Origin: an uncultured Prevotella sp.
GTDB lineage: Bacteria > Bacteroidota > Bacteroidia > Bacteroidales > Bacteroidaceae
Reading direction: 5' to 3'
Assembly (NCBI GenBank): GCA_905234845.1
Contig: CAJOIW010000002.1
Coordinates: 1 to 64,000 of the forward strand
DNA: 64,000 bases
The notes below the pieces were generated by a model. That model was not told the DNA's origin. It saw only the letters and a program-made list of their open reading frames with translations, and searched no databases. Within the stretch, counting starts at the first letter, position 1; the number at the start of each line of letters is the position of its first letter. This document shows positions 41,315-51,100 of the stretch, piece by piece. Both the position numbers and the translations under genes were made by a program.

Positions 41315-42264
41315 TGTCGATAGGGCTGTTTCTGGTATCGCTTTTTACGCTTGTCGAGCTAAACTGCGAAAATCTGTTCGATACAAGGCACGACTCTCTC
41401 AGGCAAGATACCGAGTTCTTGCCTGAGGGTGCTTATCAATGGACGCCCTCGCGCTACTGGCAGAAGCTGAATAGGGTGGGGCAGACGATTGTGGCCTGTG
41501 GCGGAGAGGGAGATGACTGGCAACTGCCTGATCTCGTGGCACTCTGTGAGGTAGAGAATGACACCGTGTTGCGCGACCTGACAAAGCGGTCGCTCCTACG
41601 CAATGCTCGTTACGAGTATGTGGTAACCGACTCGCCGGACGAGCGCGGTGTCGACGTGGCGTTGCTCTATTCTCCCTTCTCCTTTGCCCTAATTCAACAT
41701 TATAGTCTGCGTGTCCCACTTGTCAAAGACATGCGACCCACGCGTGATGTGCTCTATGTTTCTGGACGTATCGCGGGTGGCGACACGTTGCACATCTTTG
41801 TTGTTCATGCACCGAGCCGCAGTGGGGGCGAACGCGTCACGAGGAGGTTTCGGATGCAGACCTCTGAAGTAGTGGCACAGGCCATCGACTCTATTCGCGC
41901 GGGTTCTCCTGAAGCCCGTATTCTTGTAGCGGGTGATTTCAATGCCTATGCGGGTGAACTCAGTCTGCGACGGCTTGAGACGATAGGGTTGACCGACATC
42001 TCATCTAAGGCGACTGGGCAGAACGGTGCGAAGGCGACCTATAAGTATCATGGGCTCTGGGCCGGCCTCGACCACATCTTCGCCTCGTCTCCACTGTCGT
42101 CCTGCGTATCTGAGTGTTTTGTAATGGATGCTTCCTTCCTTTTGGAACCAGATGAGAAGTATGGTGGCGTTCAGCCTCATCGCAACTACCTCGGCCCGCG
42201 CTACCTTAATGGTTATAGTGACCATTTGCCTCTTGTCGCGCGATTCACGATGTCGCTTCGCTAA
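41314..42264 (+). CDS. Endonuclease/exonuclease/phosphatase-fold protein
   Basis: This 316-residue protein has the fold of DNase I and related phosphodiesterases. Motifs: LVELNCENLFDTRHD (metal-binding Asn and Asp), ALCEVENDTVLRDL (Glu), HAPSRSGG (His), VAGDFNAY (Asp/Asn) and GYSDHLPLVARF (Asp-His pair). All catalytic residues look present. It has a short hydrophobic start (MSIGLFLVSLFTLV) that could be a signal peptide or anchor. Members of this Bacteroidota group are often secreted; the substrate may be nucleic acid or a phospho-lipid or sugar. Confidence 0.82.
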   Translation: MSIGLFLVSLFTLVELNCENLFDTRHDSLRQDTEFLPEGAYQWTPSRYWQKLNRVGQTIVACGGEGDDWQLPDLVALCEVENDTVLRDLTKRSLLRNARYEYVVTDSPDERGVDVALLYSPFSFALIQHYSLRVPLVKDMRPTRDVLYVSGRIAGGDTLHIFVVHAPSRSGGERVTRRFRMQTSEVVAQAIDSIRAGSPEARILVAGDFNAYAGELSLRRLETIGLTDISSKATGQNGAKATYKYHGLWAGLDHIFASSPLSSCVSECFVMDASFLLEPDEKYGGVQPHRNYLGPRYLNGYSDHLPLVARFTMSLR

Positions 42265-42331
42265 TGAATAATGCATAGACTTGATAACCATAGCCAAAAA
42301 CTAAAAAGCATTGAAAAAAAGAGAAACCAAT

Positions 42332-42363
42332 GTTGGTTGTTCGCAAAATATTGCGTAATTTTG
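42332..42363 (+). promoter_or_regulatory. ffh promoter
   Basis: GTTG (42332-42335), a 20-nt spacer and TAATTTTG (42356-42363). The leader to ATG 42391 is about 20 nt. Confidence 0.75.
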
Positions 42364-42390
42364 CACCCGCAAATAAAAAAGGGTTAGAAT

Positions 42391-43734
42391 ATGTTTGAGA
42401 ACTTGAGTGAGCGACTTGAACGAAGTTTCAAGATACTGAAGGGTGAAGGAAAAATCACTGAAATCAACGTCGCTGAAACCATGAAGGATGTGCGTCGTGC
42501 ATTGCTCGATGCCGACGTTAACTATCACGTAGCCAAGGATTTTACCAATCGCGTTAAAGAAAAGGCGCTGGGCATGAATGTGCTCACTGCGGTGAAGCCT
42601 GGGCAGCTCATGGTGAAGCTCGTGCACGACGAGTTGGCTGAATTGATGGGAGGCGAGGCCGTGGGTTTGAACTTGCAGAATCGTCCGGCCGTTATTCTCA
42701 TGTCGGGTCTGCAAGGCTCGGGTAAGACTACGTTCTCGGGTAAGTTGGCCAACATGTTGAAAACGAAGCAGCACCGTCGGCCGTTGCTTGTGGCCTGCGA
42801 CGTCTATCGCCCTGCCGCTATTCAGCAGTTGCATGTGGTAGGTGAGCAGATTGGTGTGCCTGTGTGGTCGGAGCCGGAGTCGAAAGATGTTGTCAGCATA
42901 GCCCGTAATGCCATACAAGAGGCAAAGATGAAGTCATACGATACGGTTATTGTCGATACCGCTGGTCGGTTGGCCATCGACGAAGAGATGATGACCGAGA
43001 TATACAACCTGAAGCAGGCGTTGCAACCTGATGAGACGCTCTTCGTGGTTGACTCGATGACGGGTCAGGACGCAGTGAATACGGCCAAGGAGTTCAATAA
43101 CCGTCTCGATTTCGACGGAGTGGTGCTTACCAAGCTCGATGGCGATACCCGCGGTGGTGCGGCTCTCTCTATTCGCACCGTGGTCACAAAGCCCATCAAG
43201 TTTGTGGGTACGGGCGAGAAGATGGAGGCTATCGATGCCTTCCATCCCTCACGCATGGCCGACCGCATTCTCGGTATGGGCGACATTGTGAGTCTCGTGG
43301 AGCGTGCGCAGGAGCAGTTCGATGAGGAAGAAGCCCGTCGGCTGGAGAAAAAAATCCGTAAGAACAAGTTCGATTTCAACGACTTCCTTGGGCAGATTCA
43401 ACAAATCAAGAAAATGGGCAACATCAAGGACTTGGCTGCGATGATTCCCGGAGTGGGCAAGCAACTCAAAGACCTCGACATCGACGACAATGCTTTCAAG
43501 GGCATCGAGGCCATCATTCAGAGCATGACTCCGAAGGAGCGCGCCAACCCAGAGATATTAAACCAGAGCCGTCGTATGCGTATAGCTAAAGGATCGGGTA
43601 CGAATATCCAGGAGGTGAATAGGTTGCTGAAACAGTTTGAGCAGACGCGTAAGATGATGCGCATGGTGACTGGTGGTGGCATGAAAGGCATGGCAGGTAT
43701 GATGAGGGGCATGAGAGGAATGCCAAAAATGTAG
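42391..43734 (+). CDS. ffh: Signal recognition particle protein Ffh
   Basis: Ffh binds signal sequences of nascent membrane proteins and, with SRP RNA and FtsY, brings ribosomes to the membrane. The 447 residues carry the N helical domain, the GTPase domain with GLQGSGKTTFSGKLA (G1, about 106), VACDVYRPAAIQQL, DTAGRLAIDEEMM, TKLDGDTRGGAAL, and the methionine-rich M domain ending KGMAGMMRGMRGMPKM. All motifs are intact. The SRP RNA gene was not seen nearby. A strong terminator follows. Confidence 0.97.
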   Translation: MFENLSERLERSFKILKGEGKITEINVAETMKDVRRALLDADVNYHVAKDFTNRVKEKALGMNVLTAVKPGQLMVKLVHDELAELMGGEAVGLNLQNRPAVILMSGLQGSGKTTFSGKLANMLKTKQHRRPLLVACDVYRPAAIQQLHVVGEQIGVPVWSEPESKDVVSIARNAIQEAKMKSYDTVIVDTAGRLAIDEEMMTEIYNLKQALQPDETLFVVDSMTGQDAVNTAKEFNNRLDFDGVVLTKLDGDTRGGAALSIRTVVTKPIKFVGTGEKMEAIDAFHPSRMADRILGMGDIVSLVERAQEQFDEEEARRLEKKIRKNKFDFNDFLGQIQQIKKMGNIKDLAAMIPGVGKQLKDLDIDDNAFKGIEAIIQSMTPKERANPEILNQSRRMRIAKGSGTNIQEVNRLLKQFEQTRKMMRMVTGGGMKGMAGMMRGMRGMPKM

Positions 43735-43741
43735 GGAACAG

Positions 43742-43790
43742 AACTTTCGCAAACCATTTCCTCGGAAATTTTATGCGGAAGTTTTTTATT
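43742..43790 (+). terminator. Rho-independent terminator after ffh
   Basis: AACTTTCGC pairs with GCGGAAGTT (one G-U), with an inner ATTTCC/GGAAAT stem, then TTTTTATT. It lies 7 nt after the ffh stop. Confidence 0.8.
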
Positions 43791-43828
43791 GAATGTTATA
43801 TATGTAAATTTCTGACAGACAGTGCTAT

Positions 43829-44701
43829 ATGCAAATCATTGACGGAAAAGCAACGGCAACAGCCATCAAGGCTGAGATTGCCGAGGAGGTGAAGAGAATA
43901 GTGGCCGCTGGCGGCAAACGCCCGCACCTGGCCGCCGTGCTTGTAGGGCACGACGGAGGGTCGGAGACATACGTAAAAAACAAAGTGCTGGCTTGTGAGC
44001 AGTGTGGCTTCAAGTCGTCGCTTATCCGTTATGAGGCCAGCATCACCGAGGAGGAACTGCTGTCGTGCGTGTCGCGGCTGAATTGCGATGAGGACGTGGA
44101 TGGCTTTATCGTGCAGCTTCCCCTTCCGAAGCACATCGACGAGCAGAAAATCATTGAGGCTATCGACCCGCGCAAGGATGTTGACGGCTTCCATCCCGAG
44201 AATGTCGGGCGCATGGCCATTGGTCTGCCTTGCTTCATCTCGGCCACACCACTTGGCATCATAACTTTGTTGAAACGTTACAATGTTGAGACGAGTGGGA
44301 AGAAATGCGTCATCCTCGGCCGCTCGAACATTGTGGGTAAACCGATGGCACAGCTTATGATGCAGAAGCAATGGGGCGATGCCACTGTTACGGTCTGCCA
44401 CTCGCGGTCGCAAAACCTTAAGGAGGAATGTCGTCAGGCCGATATCCTCATTGCCGCTATTGGCCGTCCAGGCTTTGTCACAGCCGACATGGTGAAGGAA
44501 GGTGCTGTCGTCATAGATGTGGGCACTACACGCGTGCCTGATGCCTCACGCAAGAGCGGCTACCGGTTGTCGGGCGATGTGAGGTTCGACGAGGTGGCTC
44601 CGAAATGCTCCTATATCACACCCGTTCCAGGTGGGGTGGGACCGATGACCATCTGCTCACTCATGTTGAATACGTTAAAGGCCGGCACTCCCGCTCTATG
44701 A
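43829..44701 (+). CDS. folD: Methylenetetrahydrofolate dehydrogenase/cyclohydrolase FolD
   Basis: FolD interconverts 5,10-methylene- and 10-formyl-tetrahydrofolate, feeding purine and fMet synthesis. The 290 residues show [16 protein letters not shown] (catalytic Lys in the family YxxxK motif), [31 protein letters not shown], the NADP-binding [18 protein letters not shown], and [19 protein letters not shown]. All the usual active-site residues appear present. The stop overlaps the start of a 59-residue TPR gene. Confidence 0.96.
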   Translation: MQIIDGKATATAIKAEIAEEVKRIVAAGGKRPHLAAVLVGHDGGSETYVKNKVLACEQCGFKSSLIRYEASITEEELLSCVSRLNCDEDVDGFIVQLPLPKHIDEQKIIEAIDPRKDVDGFHPENVGRMAIGLPCFISATPLGIITLLKRYNVETSGKKCVILGRSNIVGKPMAQLMMQKQWGDATVTVCHSRSQNLKEECRQADILIAAIGRPGFVTADMVKEGAVVIDVGTTRVPDASRKSGYRLSGDVRFDEVAPKCSYITPVPGGVGPMTICSLMLNTLKAGTPAL

Positions 44702-44877
44702 CCAGCGAAGAATATTACCTTCTCGGCAACCGATACCGTCGTGAGGGCAAGTGGGCCGAGGCGATGAACTGCTACATGGAGGCCATCGCCATCAACCCCG
44801 ACTCTCCCGCTGTCGAGGCCAAGCAGATGCTCGACGATATCATGAACTTCTACAATAAAGACATGTATAATCCGTAG
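44698..44877 (+). CDS. Small TPR-like protein
   Basis: The ATG at 44698 overlaps the folD stop (ATGA), giving 59 residues: one tetratricopeptide-type helix pair ([34 protein letters not shown]) and a short helix ending in NKDMYNP. The ORF track starts 93 bp too early, inside folD. Single-TPR proteins like this are probably protein-binding; no partner is known. Coupling to folD suggests coordinated expression. Confidence 0.75.
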   Translation: MTSEEYYLLGNRYRREGKWAEAMNCYMEAIAINPDSPAVEAKQMLDDIMNFYNKDMYNP

Positions 44878-44974
44878 GATGGGTTTGATGATTTATTATT
44901 TGCAATTGTTGTGATAGCTTGTCGTGAAGTAAACATATTTTCACAGTTGGCGTTTTTCTTTTAACGTGGAGAAT

Positions 44975-45121
44975 CGATTTTTTTCAAAAAAATTTTTTGA
45001 GCTCGGGAATTTTTCACGTATGCGTGTGCAGTTTCCCGACCTCACGTTCTGCCCTGTAAACAGGGATGGAATGTGGGAATGCGGCGTGCCGCGTAGGCCA
45101 AGTGTGCAGTTTTTGTTATGT
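44975..45121. repeat. Left module of composite repeat (copy D)
   Basis: TTTTTCACGTATGCGTGTGCA, then TCTGCCCT and AGTGTGCAGTTTTTGTTATG, match the blocks in front of array B in the same order. The minus-strand ORF 44941-45381 and plus-strand ORF 44966-45211 are translations of this repeat. Confidence 0.7.
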
Positions 45122-45225
45122 GAAAGATATATCTCTCGCTTGCGAGAGGTAAGCTTTCGGGTTCTGAAACACGGTCTTTCAGAGTGCGAAAGACCGTGTT
45201 TCGTGAGGTGAAAGATATGTGTTTC
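45122..45225 (+). repeat. 22-bp-periodic palindrome array D
   Basis: Five palindromes start at 45122, 45144, 45166, 45188 and 45210, an exact 22-bp step: GAAAGATATATCTCTC, GAGAGGTAAGCTTTC, GAAACACGGTCTTTC, GAAAGACCGTGTTTC and GAAAGATATGTGTTTC. It is flanked by the composite repeat in the 580-bp gap before korD. Confidence 0.9.
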
Positions 45226-45420
45226 GGAAGTGATAAGTAATAAATGAGAGTGAAAAGTGGGCTGAAAAAGCAAAAATGTGTGTTTCTTTCGTATAGAATG
45301 ACAAAAAATCTGAACAGGAAGTGTTAATTTCCAAGTCACCGTTTTAACAAGAATTAACTGCCGGGGATGGTGGTCTTCCAAGATTTGCGTTTTTTCTTTT
45401 CCTGTTTCAAAAATATTCGT

Positions 45421-45428
45421 TACCTTTG
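45421..45428 (+). promoter_or_regulatory. -7 element of the 2-oxoacid oxidoreductase operon
   Basis: TACCTTTG fits TAnnTTTG, 30 nt before ATG 45458. A weak -33 (TTTT, 45397-45400) lies at the usual 20-nt spacing. Confidence 0.6.
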
Positions 45429-45457
45429 CATGGATTTAGCGTTTAGTATTTAGTAAA

Positions 45458-45685
45458 ATGGCAAAGATAAAAGGAGCAATTGTGGTGAACACGGAGCGAT
45501 GCAAGGGTTGTCAGCTCTGCATCGTGGCATGTCCGAAAGATGTGATTGCACTGGCCGACAAACGGGTGAACGTGCATGGCTATCCCTACGTGGAGGCTGT
45601 GCGTCCAGACGATTGTATTGGTTGTGCTTCGTGTGGTATCGTGTGTCCTGACGGGTGTATCACGGTATATAAGAAAAAAGAGTAA
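45458..45685 (+). CDS. 2-oxoacid:ferredoxin oxidoreductase, delta (4Fe-4S ferredoxin) subunit
   Basis: A 75-residue protein with two complete 4Fe-4S motifs: CKGCQLCIVACPK (CxxCxxCxxxCP, residues about 14-26) and CIGCASCGIVCPD (about 52-64). It is the electron-carrying subunit of a KorDABC/VorDABC-type complex. The four genes are in order delta, alpha, beta, gamma, with gaps of a few bases or overlaps. The complex oxidises a 2-oxoacid plus CoA to acyl-CoA and CO2, reducing ferredoxin, and can run in reverse. The substrate (2-oxoglutarate or branched-chain 2-oxoacids) cannot be settled from sequence. Confidence 0.88.
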   Translation: MAKIKGAIVVNTERCKGCQLCIVACPKDVIALADKRVNVHGYPYVEAVRPDDCIGCASCGIVCPDGCITVYKKKE

Positions 45686-45706
45686 TGAAGTTAAGAGTTC
45701 AGAATA

Positions 45707-46828
45707 ATGAATAAAGATAAGAATAATGTTAGGGGTGAGGCTGCTGGAGATGTCTTGCTGATGAAAGGCAACGAGGCTATTGCCCACGCGGCTATCCGCT
45801 GTGGTGCCGATGGCTACTTTGGCTATCCCATCACGCCGCAGAGCGAGGTTATCGAGACGTTGGCCGAGCTGAAGCCCTGGGAGACAACGGGCATGGTGGT
45901 GCTGCAAGCTGAGAGCGAGGTGGCCTCCATCAATATGATTTATGGTGGCGCGGGCGCTGGCAAGCGCGTGCTTACCTCATCGTCGTCACCTGGCGTGGCG
46001 CTGATGCAGGAAGGCATCGCCTATATGGCTGGTGCCGAGCTGCCAGGAGTGTTTGTCAACGTGCAACGTGGCGGTCCTGGTCTGGGGACGATACAACCCT
46101 CGCAAAGCGATTATTTCCAGTCGACACGCGGGGGCGGTAATGGTGACTATTATGTCATTGTGCTCGCTCCGAACTCGGTGCAGGAAATGGCCGACTTTGT
46201 GGACTTGGCTTTTGAGTTGGCGTTCAAATATCGTAATCCGGCAATGATACTCTCTGACGGTGTCATCGGGCAGATGATGGAGAAGGTGGTGCTTCCACCG
46301 CAGAAGCCCCGTCGTACGGAGGAAGAAATCAGGCGTGAGTGCCCTTGGGCAACCATTGGGCGTACTCCCGATCGTGACCCAAATATCATCACCTCGCTTG
46401 AACTGAAGCCCGAGGTAATGGAGCAGAAGAATTTGCACCTACAGGAGAAATACCGCCAGATACGTGAGCAGGAGGTGCGCTACGAGACACAGCAGACTGA
46501 CGATGCTGACTACCTCATCGTGGCCTTCGGTAGTGCGGCACGCATTGCTGAGAAGGCAATGGAGATTGCCCGTGAGGAGGGACTGAAGGTCGGCCTATTC
46601 CGTCCCATCACGCTTTGGCCGTTCCCCGAAAAAGAGATTGCTGAAATATCAAAGAATAAGAAAGGCGTGCTCGTAGTGGAAATTAATGCCGGTCAGATGG
46701 TCGAGGATGTGCGGCTTGCCGTGAATGGTGCCGTGCCCGTAGCCCATTTCGGTCGCCTCGGTGGAATCGTCCCTGATCCGGAGGAGATAGTGAAAGCAGT
46801 TCGTGAAAAATTAATGGAAAAAGAATGA
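45707..46828 (+). CDS. vorB: 2-oxoacid:ferredoxin oxidoreductase, alpha subunit (VorB/KorA)
   Basis: The alpha subunit holds part of the thiamine pyrophosphate site and the CoA region. Motifs: GNEAIAHAAIRCGADGYFGYPITPQSEVIETL (Pyr domain), SSSPGVALMQEGIAYMAGAELPGVFVNVQRGGPGLGT, and PTQSDYF-like PSQSDYFQSTRGGGNG. The C-terminal domain (YLIVAFGSAARIAEKAMEIA) follows. The 373-residue length fits VorB/KorA rather than the fused pyruvate enzymes. The ilv genes about 5.5 kb downstream make branched-chain 2-oxoacids, so a Vor role is possible; the symbol follows common naming and is not proof of substrate. Confidence 0.87.
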   Translation: MNKDKNNVRGEAAGDVLLMKGNEAIAHAAIRCGADGYFGYPITPQSEVIETLAELKPWETTGMVVLQAESEVASINMIYGGAGAGKRVLTSSSSPGVALMQEGIAYMAGAELPGVFVNVQRGGPGLGTIQPSQSDYFQSTRGGGNGDYYVIVLAPNSVQEMADFVDLAFELAFKYRNPAMILSDGVIGQMMEKVVLPPQKPRRTEEEIRRECPWATIGRTPDRDPNIITSLELKPEVMEQKNLHLQEKYRQIREQEVRYETQQTDDADYLIVAFGSAARIAEKAMEIAREEGLKVGLFRPITLWPFPEKEIAEISKNKKGVLVVEINAGQMVEDVRLAVNGAVPVAHFGRLGGIVPDPEEIVKAVREKLMEKE

Positions 46829-47595
46829 TGGGAAACGAAATAATTTCAAAGGAGAATCTGGTTTACCAGAAGCCTGCGCTGATGAACGACGTGACGATGC
46901 ACTATTGTCCTGGTTGCTCTCATGGTGTAGTGCATAAGCTGGTGGCGGAGGTCATCGAGGAGATGGGTATGGCAGAGAAAACTGTCGGTGTGTCGCCCGT
47001 AGGCTGCGCTGTGTTTGCCTATCGCTACCTTGACATCGACTGGCAGGAAGCCGCACACGGACGTGCTCCCGCTGTGGCAACGGCCATCAAACGGTTGTGG
47101 CCCGACCGTCTCGTTTTCACCTATCAGGGCGATGGCGACTTGGCCTGCATCGGTACGTGTGAGACAATCCACGCCCTTAATCGAGGTGAGAACATCGCGA
47201 TTATTTTTATCAACAATGCCATCTATGGCATGACAGGTGGGCAGATGGCTCCCACAACGCTCATCGGACAAAAAACCTCGACTTGCCCCTATGGCCGCGA
47301 TCCAGAGATACATGGCTATCCGCTCAACATCACTGAATTGGCTGCTAAACTCGACGGTACCTGCTACGTGACTCGCCAGTCAGTGGAGACTGTAGCTGCC
47401 ATACGGCAGGCAAAAAAGGCCATCCGCAAGGCTTTCGAAGCTTCGATGGCAGGTAAGGGATCGTCGCTCGTGGAAATTGTCTCCACCTGTAACTCAGGCT
47501 GGAAACTCTCACCAGTAAAAGCCAACGAATGGATGAAAGAGAATATGTTCAAGAAATATGTCAAAGGAGATATAAAAAACACAATAGACGAATGA
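46825..47595 (+). CDS. 2-oxoacid:ferredoxin oxidoreductase, beta (TPP-binding) subunit
   Basis: The beta subunit carries the thiamine pyrophosphate pyrophosphate-binding motif: GDGDLACIGTCETIHALNRGENIAIIFINNAIYG (GDG...NN). The N-terminal MHYCPGCSHGVVHKL has the CxGC motif of the family cluster region. The 256 residues fit KorB/VorA. It overlaps alpha by 4 bp and gamma by 4 bp, so the complex is translationally coupled. Confidence 0.9.
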   Translation: MMGNEIISKENLVYQKPALMNDVTMHYCPGCSHGVVHKLVAEVIEEMGMAEKTVGVSPVGCAVFAYRYLDIDWQEAAHGRAPAVATAIKRLWPDRLVFTYQGDGDLACIGTCETIHALNRGENIAIIFINNAIYGMTGGQMAPTTLIGQKTSTCPYGRDPEIHGYPLNITELAAKLDGTCYVTRQSVETVAAIRQAKKAIRKAFEASMAGKGSSLVEIVSTCNSGWKLSPVKANEWMKENMFKKYVKGDIKNTIDE

Positions 47596-48134
47596 AGACA
47601 GAGATTATCATAAGTGGTTTCGGAGGCCAGGGCGTGCTCTCGATGGGTAAGATTCTGGCTTACTCTGGACTCATGGAAAACAAAGAAGTTACTTGGATGC
47701 CGGCTTATGGACCCGAACAACGTGGTGGAACTGCCAATGTGACAGTTATTGTGAGTGATGAGCGCATCTCATCACCCATTCTCAGCCGCTACGATGTGGC
47801 CATCGTGTTGAACCAGCCATCGTTTGAGAAGTTTGAACCCAAAGTGAAGTCTGGAGGTATTCTCATCTACGACGGTTTTGGTATACTCAATCCTCCGACA
47901 CGCACCGACATCACCGTCTATCGCATTGATGCGATGGACAAAGCTGCTGAGATGAAGAATGCTAAGGTGTTCAATATGATTGTTTTGGGCGGACTGCTCA
48001 AGGTTTGTCCTGTAGTGAGCACAGATGGATTGCAAAAAGCACTTTATAAGAGCCTGCCCGAACGCCATCACCCCCTCATCCCACTTAATATGCAGGCCGT
48101 AGAGGAAGGCATGGAGATTATCAGGAAGACATAA
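47592..48134 (+). CDS. 2-oxoacid:ferredoxin oxidoreductase, gamma subunit
   Basis: Start at ATG 47592 (MKTEIIISGFGGQGVLSMG), which overlaps the beta stop; the ORF track start (47529) is inside the beta gene. The 180 residues match the gamma domain: GFGGQGVLSMGKILAYSG, MPAYGPEQRGGTANVTVIVSDERISSPI, and FNMIVLGGLLK. This domain binds between the catalytic subunits. The next gene begins 22 bp after the stop, with no visible terminator. Confidence 0.9.
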   Translation: MKTEIIISGFGGQGVLSMGKILAYSGLMENKEVTWMPAYGPEQRGGTANVTVIVSDERISSPILSRYDVAIVLNQPSFEKFEPKVKSGGILIYDGFGILNPPTRTDITVYRIDAMDKAAEMKNAKVFNMIVLGGLLKVCPVVSTDGLQKALYKSLPERHHPLIPLNMQAVEEGMEIIRKT

Positions 48135-48155
48135 AGATAAAAAGAAATACTCAAT

Positions 48156-51100
48156 ATGAAAACAAAAACTATGTTATCTCTATTGCTCGCGTTATTGTGG
48201 GGCGTATTCTCTACCGCACAGACCGTGACGCAAACAATGTATCTCGACTTTGGCGAGAACAACAACGATTCCAGAGGCCATCTGACAACTGGCGTTGACG
48301 CTAATGGCCATTACTGGAATAACGTGCATTCCACCAATGGTATCTATATCTATCCAGGCGAAAAATTTAGTCTGGTGAATGCTGAAAACACGGCTACAGA
48401 CTACGAGGTTTTTATCAATGTGCGCTTCACGACAAACGGCATGTCGGGGGGGGGAGGTCTGCTCAGTCCGGCAGCTAATTTGCTTGGTGATCTTGCGGTC
48501 GCGACAGCAACCGAAGACTATTGTTTCCTCGAGAGTGCAGCAAGCATTAACCAGCATCATGGTTTCATGACTTTCCGTGGTCTTGACCCGCAGAAAGCCT
48601 ATCGCTTCTATACGTTCGGCTCACGCAATACCACCGAGGAACGCGCTGGATGGTGGGAATACCGGGGCGAGAACGTGTGGGAAGGCTATCAGCAGATTGC
48701 CGGTAGTGGAATAGGTGCCAATAATTACAATGGAAACAATAATAAGATATTGGTTTCTGATCCAATTTTCCCCGACCGCGACGGTTGTATTCGCATGACG
48801 ATGAAGAAGTTCCGTACCGACCGTATGCTCATGCTCAATGCCATGAAGATAGAGGAATTGAGTGGCTTGGAACGTCCCCATCAGTCGTATAGGCTGAAGC
48901 AGAAACTCCTGCTTGACGTAGGCGAAAATAATAATTCGCGTGGACATCAAACAACAGGAGCCGACAAGAATGGTAACTATTGGAACAACATGATTAGCGA
49001 CCCGTCGGGTTCCGACTATATCGTACCCGTGAATCGTAGCATCGATCTTGTGAACTCTGCCAATGAAGCCACGGGTTATAAGGCAGTGATGGCTACAATG
49101 ATGTACACGAACGGCGGAAGCGGTGCTGGTGGTATCATGAACCCTTCTGCTGATTTGGGTGATATGGCCATTCAGACGGCTACAGAAGATTATGTGTGGA
49201 TTGCCGTTGATGGCCAACGCCAGATACGTTTCACAGGATTGAACAAGGCTAATGCCTATAAATTCTATATCTACGGTGCCCGCGACATCAATGAAGACCG
49301 CCACTCGAAATATACGCTTAACGGACTTGACGAATGGTCGACCGTATTCCAGACTTCGGGCGTGGACATTGGCGGAAAAGGTGTTCAATACAATGTACGC
49401 AACATTGCTGTCAGCGATTACCTCTTCCCCGATGCAAGCGGAAATATTCTTTTCACTCTCGAGCGTTACAACTCAACAGGTTACGGTCATTTCAACGTTA
49501 TCAAGATAGAAGAATATGAAGGTGCGGAACGCCCTGCTGATCCCATTCAGTTGCGTCGATTAGTTATTAGCGGAACGGCTACAGAGGGAGGTAATGACCT
49601 TACCTTCAAACGCATGGGTACGACAACAGAATATGTGGCCTACATGAAGTTACAGCCGGGAACATTTATACTGAAAGCCACGACGACAGCAACGACGGCA
49701 TCCCCAAGTGAAACCCTAACTCTTGGGCAAGGAGATACCGCAGGTACAACCAAGGTCGACGGTGAACCGTTCGACGTGACAGAAGAGCAGGTAGTACGCA
49801 TCACGTTCAACACAAAAGGAAATACTTTGACCATTTTGCCTGTTGAACTATATGTAAAGGGAAATATCGTGGCCAATGGTACGAAGGTTGGATATGCTGG
49901 TAATGGTATATGGAGCTCGGAGGTAGATATGAATTACGGCACCGTGTTCCTTTTCTCTGATAAGTATTTCTATTTTGCCTTCAACGATGATGACCAGTTG
50001 GCCGTGAAGCGGCGTTCTGGTACGCGGAAGAATGTCGCAATGGCTTCCGAGGGTTATTCATTGGAGAACATACGCCTAAACCGTGGCACCTATACGTTGA
50101 CACTTGACATGCGTAAGGGCACATGGGATATAGATGCGCCGATTGACGAAAATAAGATATCAGCTTTCGGCTCGTCTGTGTGCAATGGACAGGGCGCTTC
50201 AGATAATAAAGGCTACGCATATAAATATGGTGTGCAACTTGATAATAGGTTCAAGAATAATCTGAGCGAATTTCCGTTTACTGTTTCAGGGGTTTCAATA
50301 GGCGGAAATACAACGAATAACCTGCTCAATCGCTATGACGAGATGTTGCACGACTTTGGCCGATATGTCATTTTCGGCCTATCACTTGGTAACGAGGGTA
50401 TACACGGAGCCAGCAACCAGCAGACCATTTTCAACCAGTGGCGCGACAATATGCTCAACCTCATTAAGAAAGCCCGTACCGACGGTAAGATTCCAGTGGT
50501 GATGAATAATTACACTCGTGCTGACTTCACTGAGAGCGATTATTATTATGTAAAGCAGCTCAACCTGCTTATTCATGAGTGGGACGTGGCATCGGTGAGT
50601 ACACTTGGAGCCATTGACGACGGCGCGGGTCATTGGGCTGATGGCTACAAGCAAGATGATTATCATCCCACCACCGCAGGCCATCTGGAGTTCATGTATG
50701 CTATGCCGCCAAGTCTTTTCGATGCATTGGCAAAAGAGAAACCGTTACCTGTTCGTGATCAGACAAAGACTCTTACGCTGAATAACAAAGGTTTCATAGA
50801 GTTTGCTCCGGAAAATTACACGGCACGGCAGGTTGTTCCTGTTCATCCATTTACGGTGGCTATCCGAGTGAAGGGTGGTGATGCTGGCACTCTGATGAAA
50901 ATGAAGGTAGGTACTAAATATGCTACTGTTGTTGTCGGTGAAGATGGTAAATTGACTTTCACCACAGCTGCAGGCAAGGTCATTGAGGGCACTACAGCCA
51001 TTAACGATGATGAGTGGCACACTATTACGCTTACCCAATATTATGCCCAAGATCGCATCATCCTCTATGTGGACAATACTGTTCAGGGTGAAATCAACTA

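Noticed and set aside
45122-45225. CRISPR array
   Set aside because: The units repeat every 22 bp, but spacers are only 6-7 nt, units are palindromic and vary among themselves, and no cas gene is in the window.
44941-45381. Minus-strand ORF (146 aa) as a gene
   Set aside because: Covers composite repeat D; Ser/His/Arg-rich content and repeat-derived segments argue against a protein.
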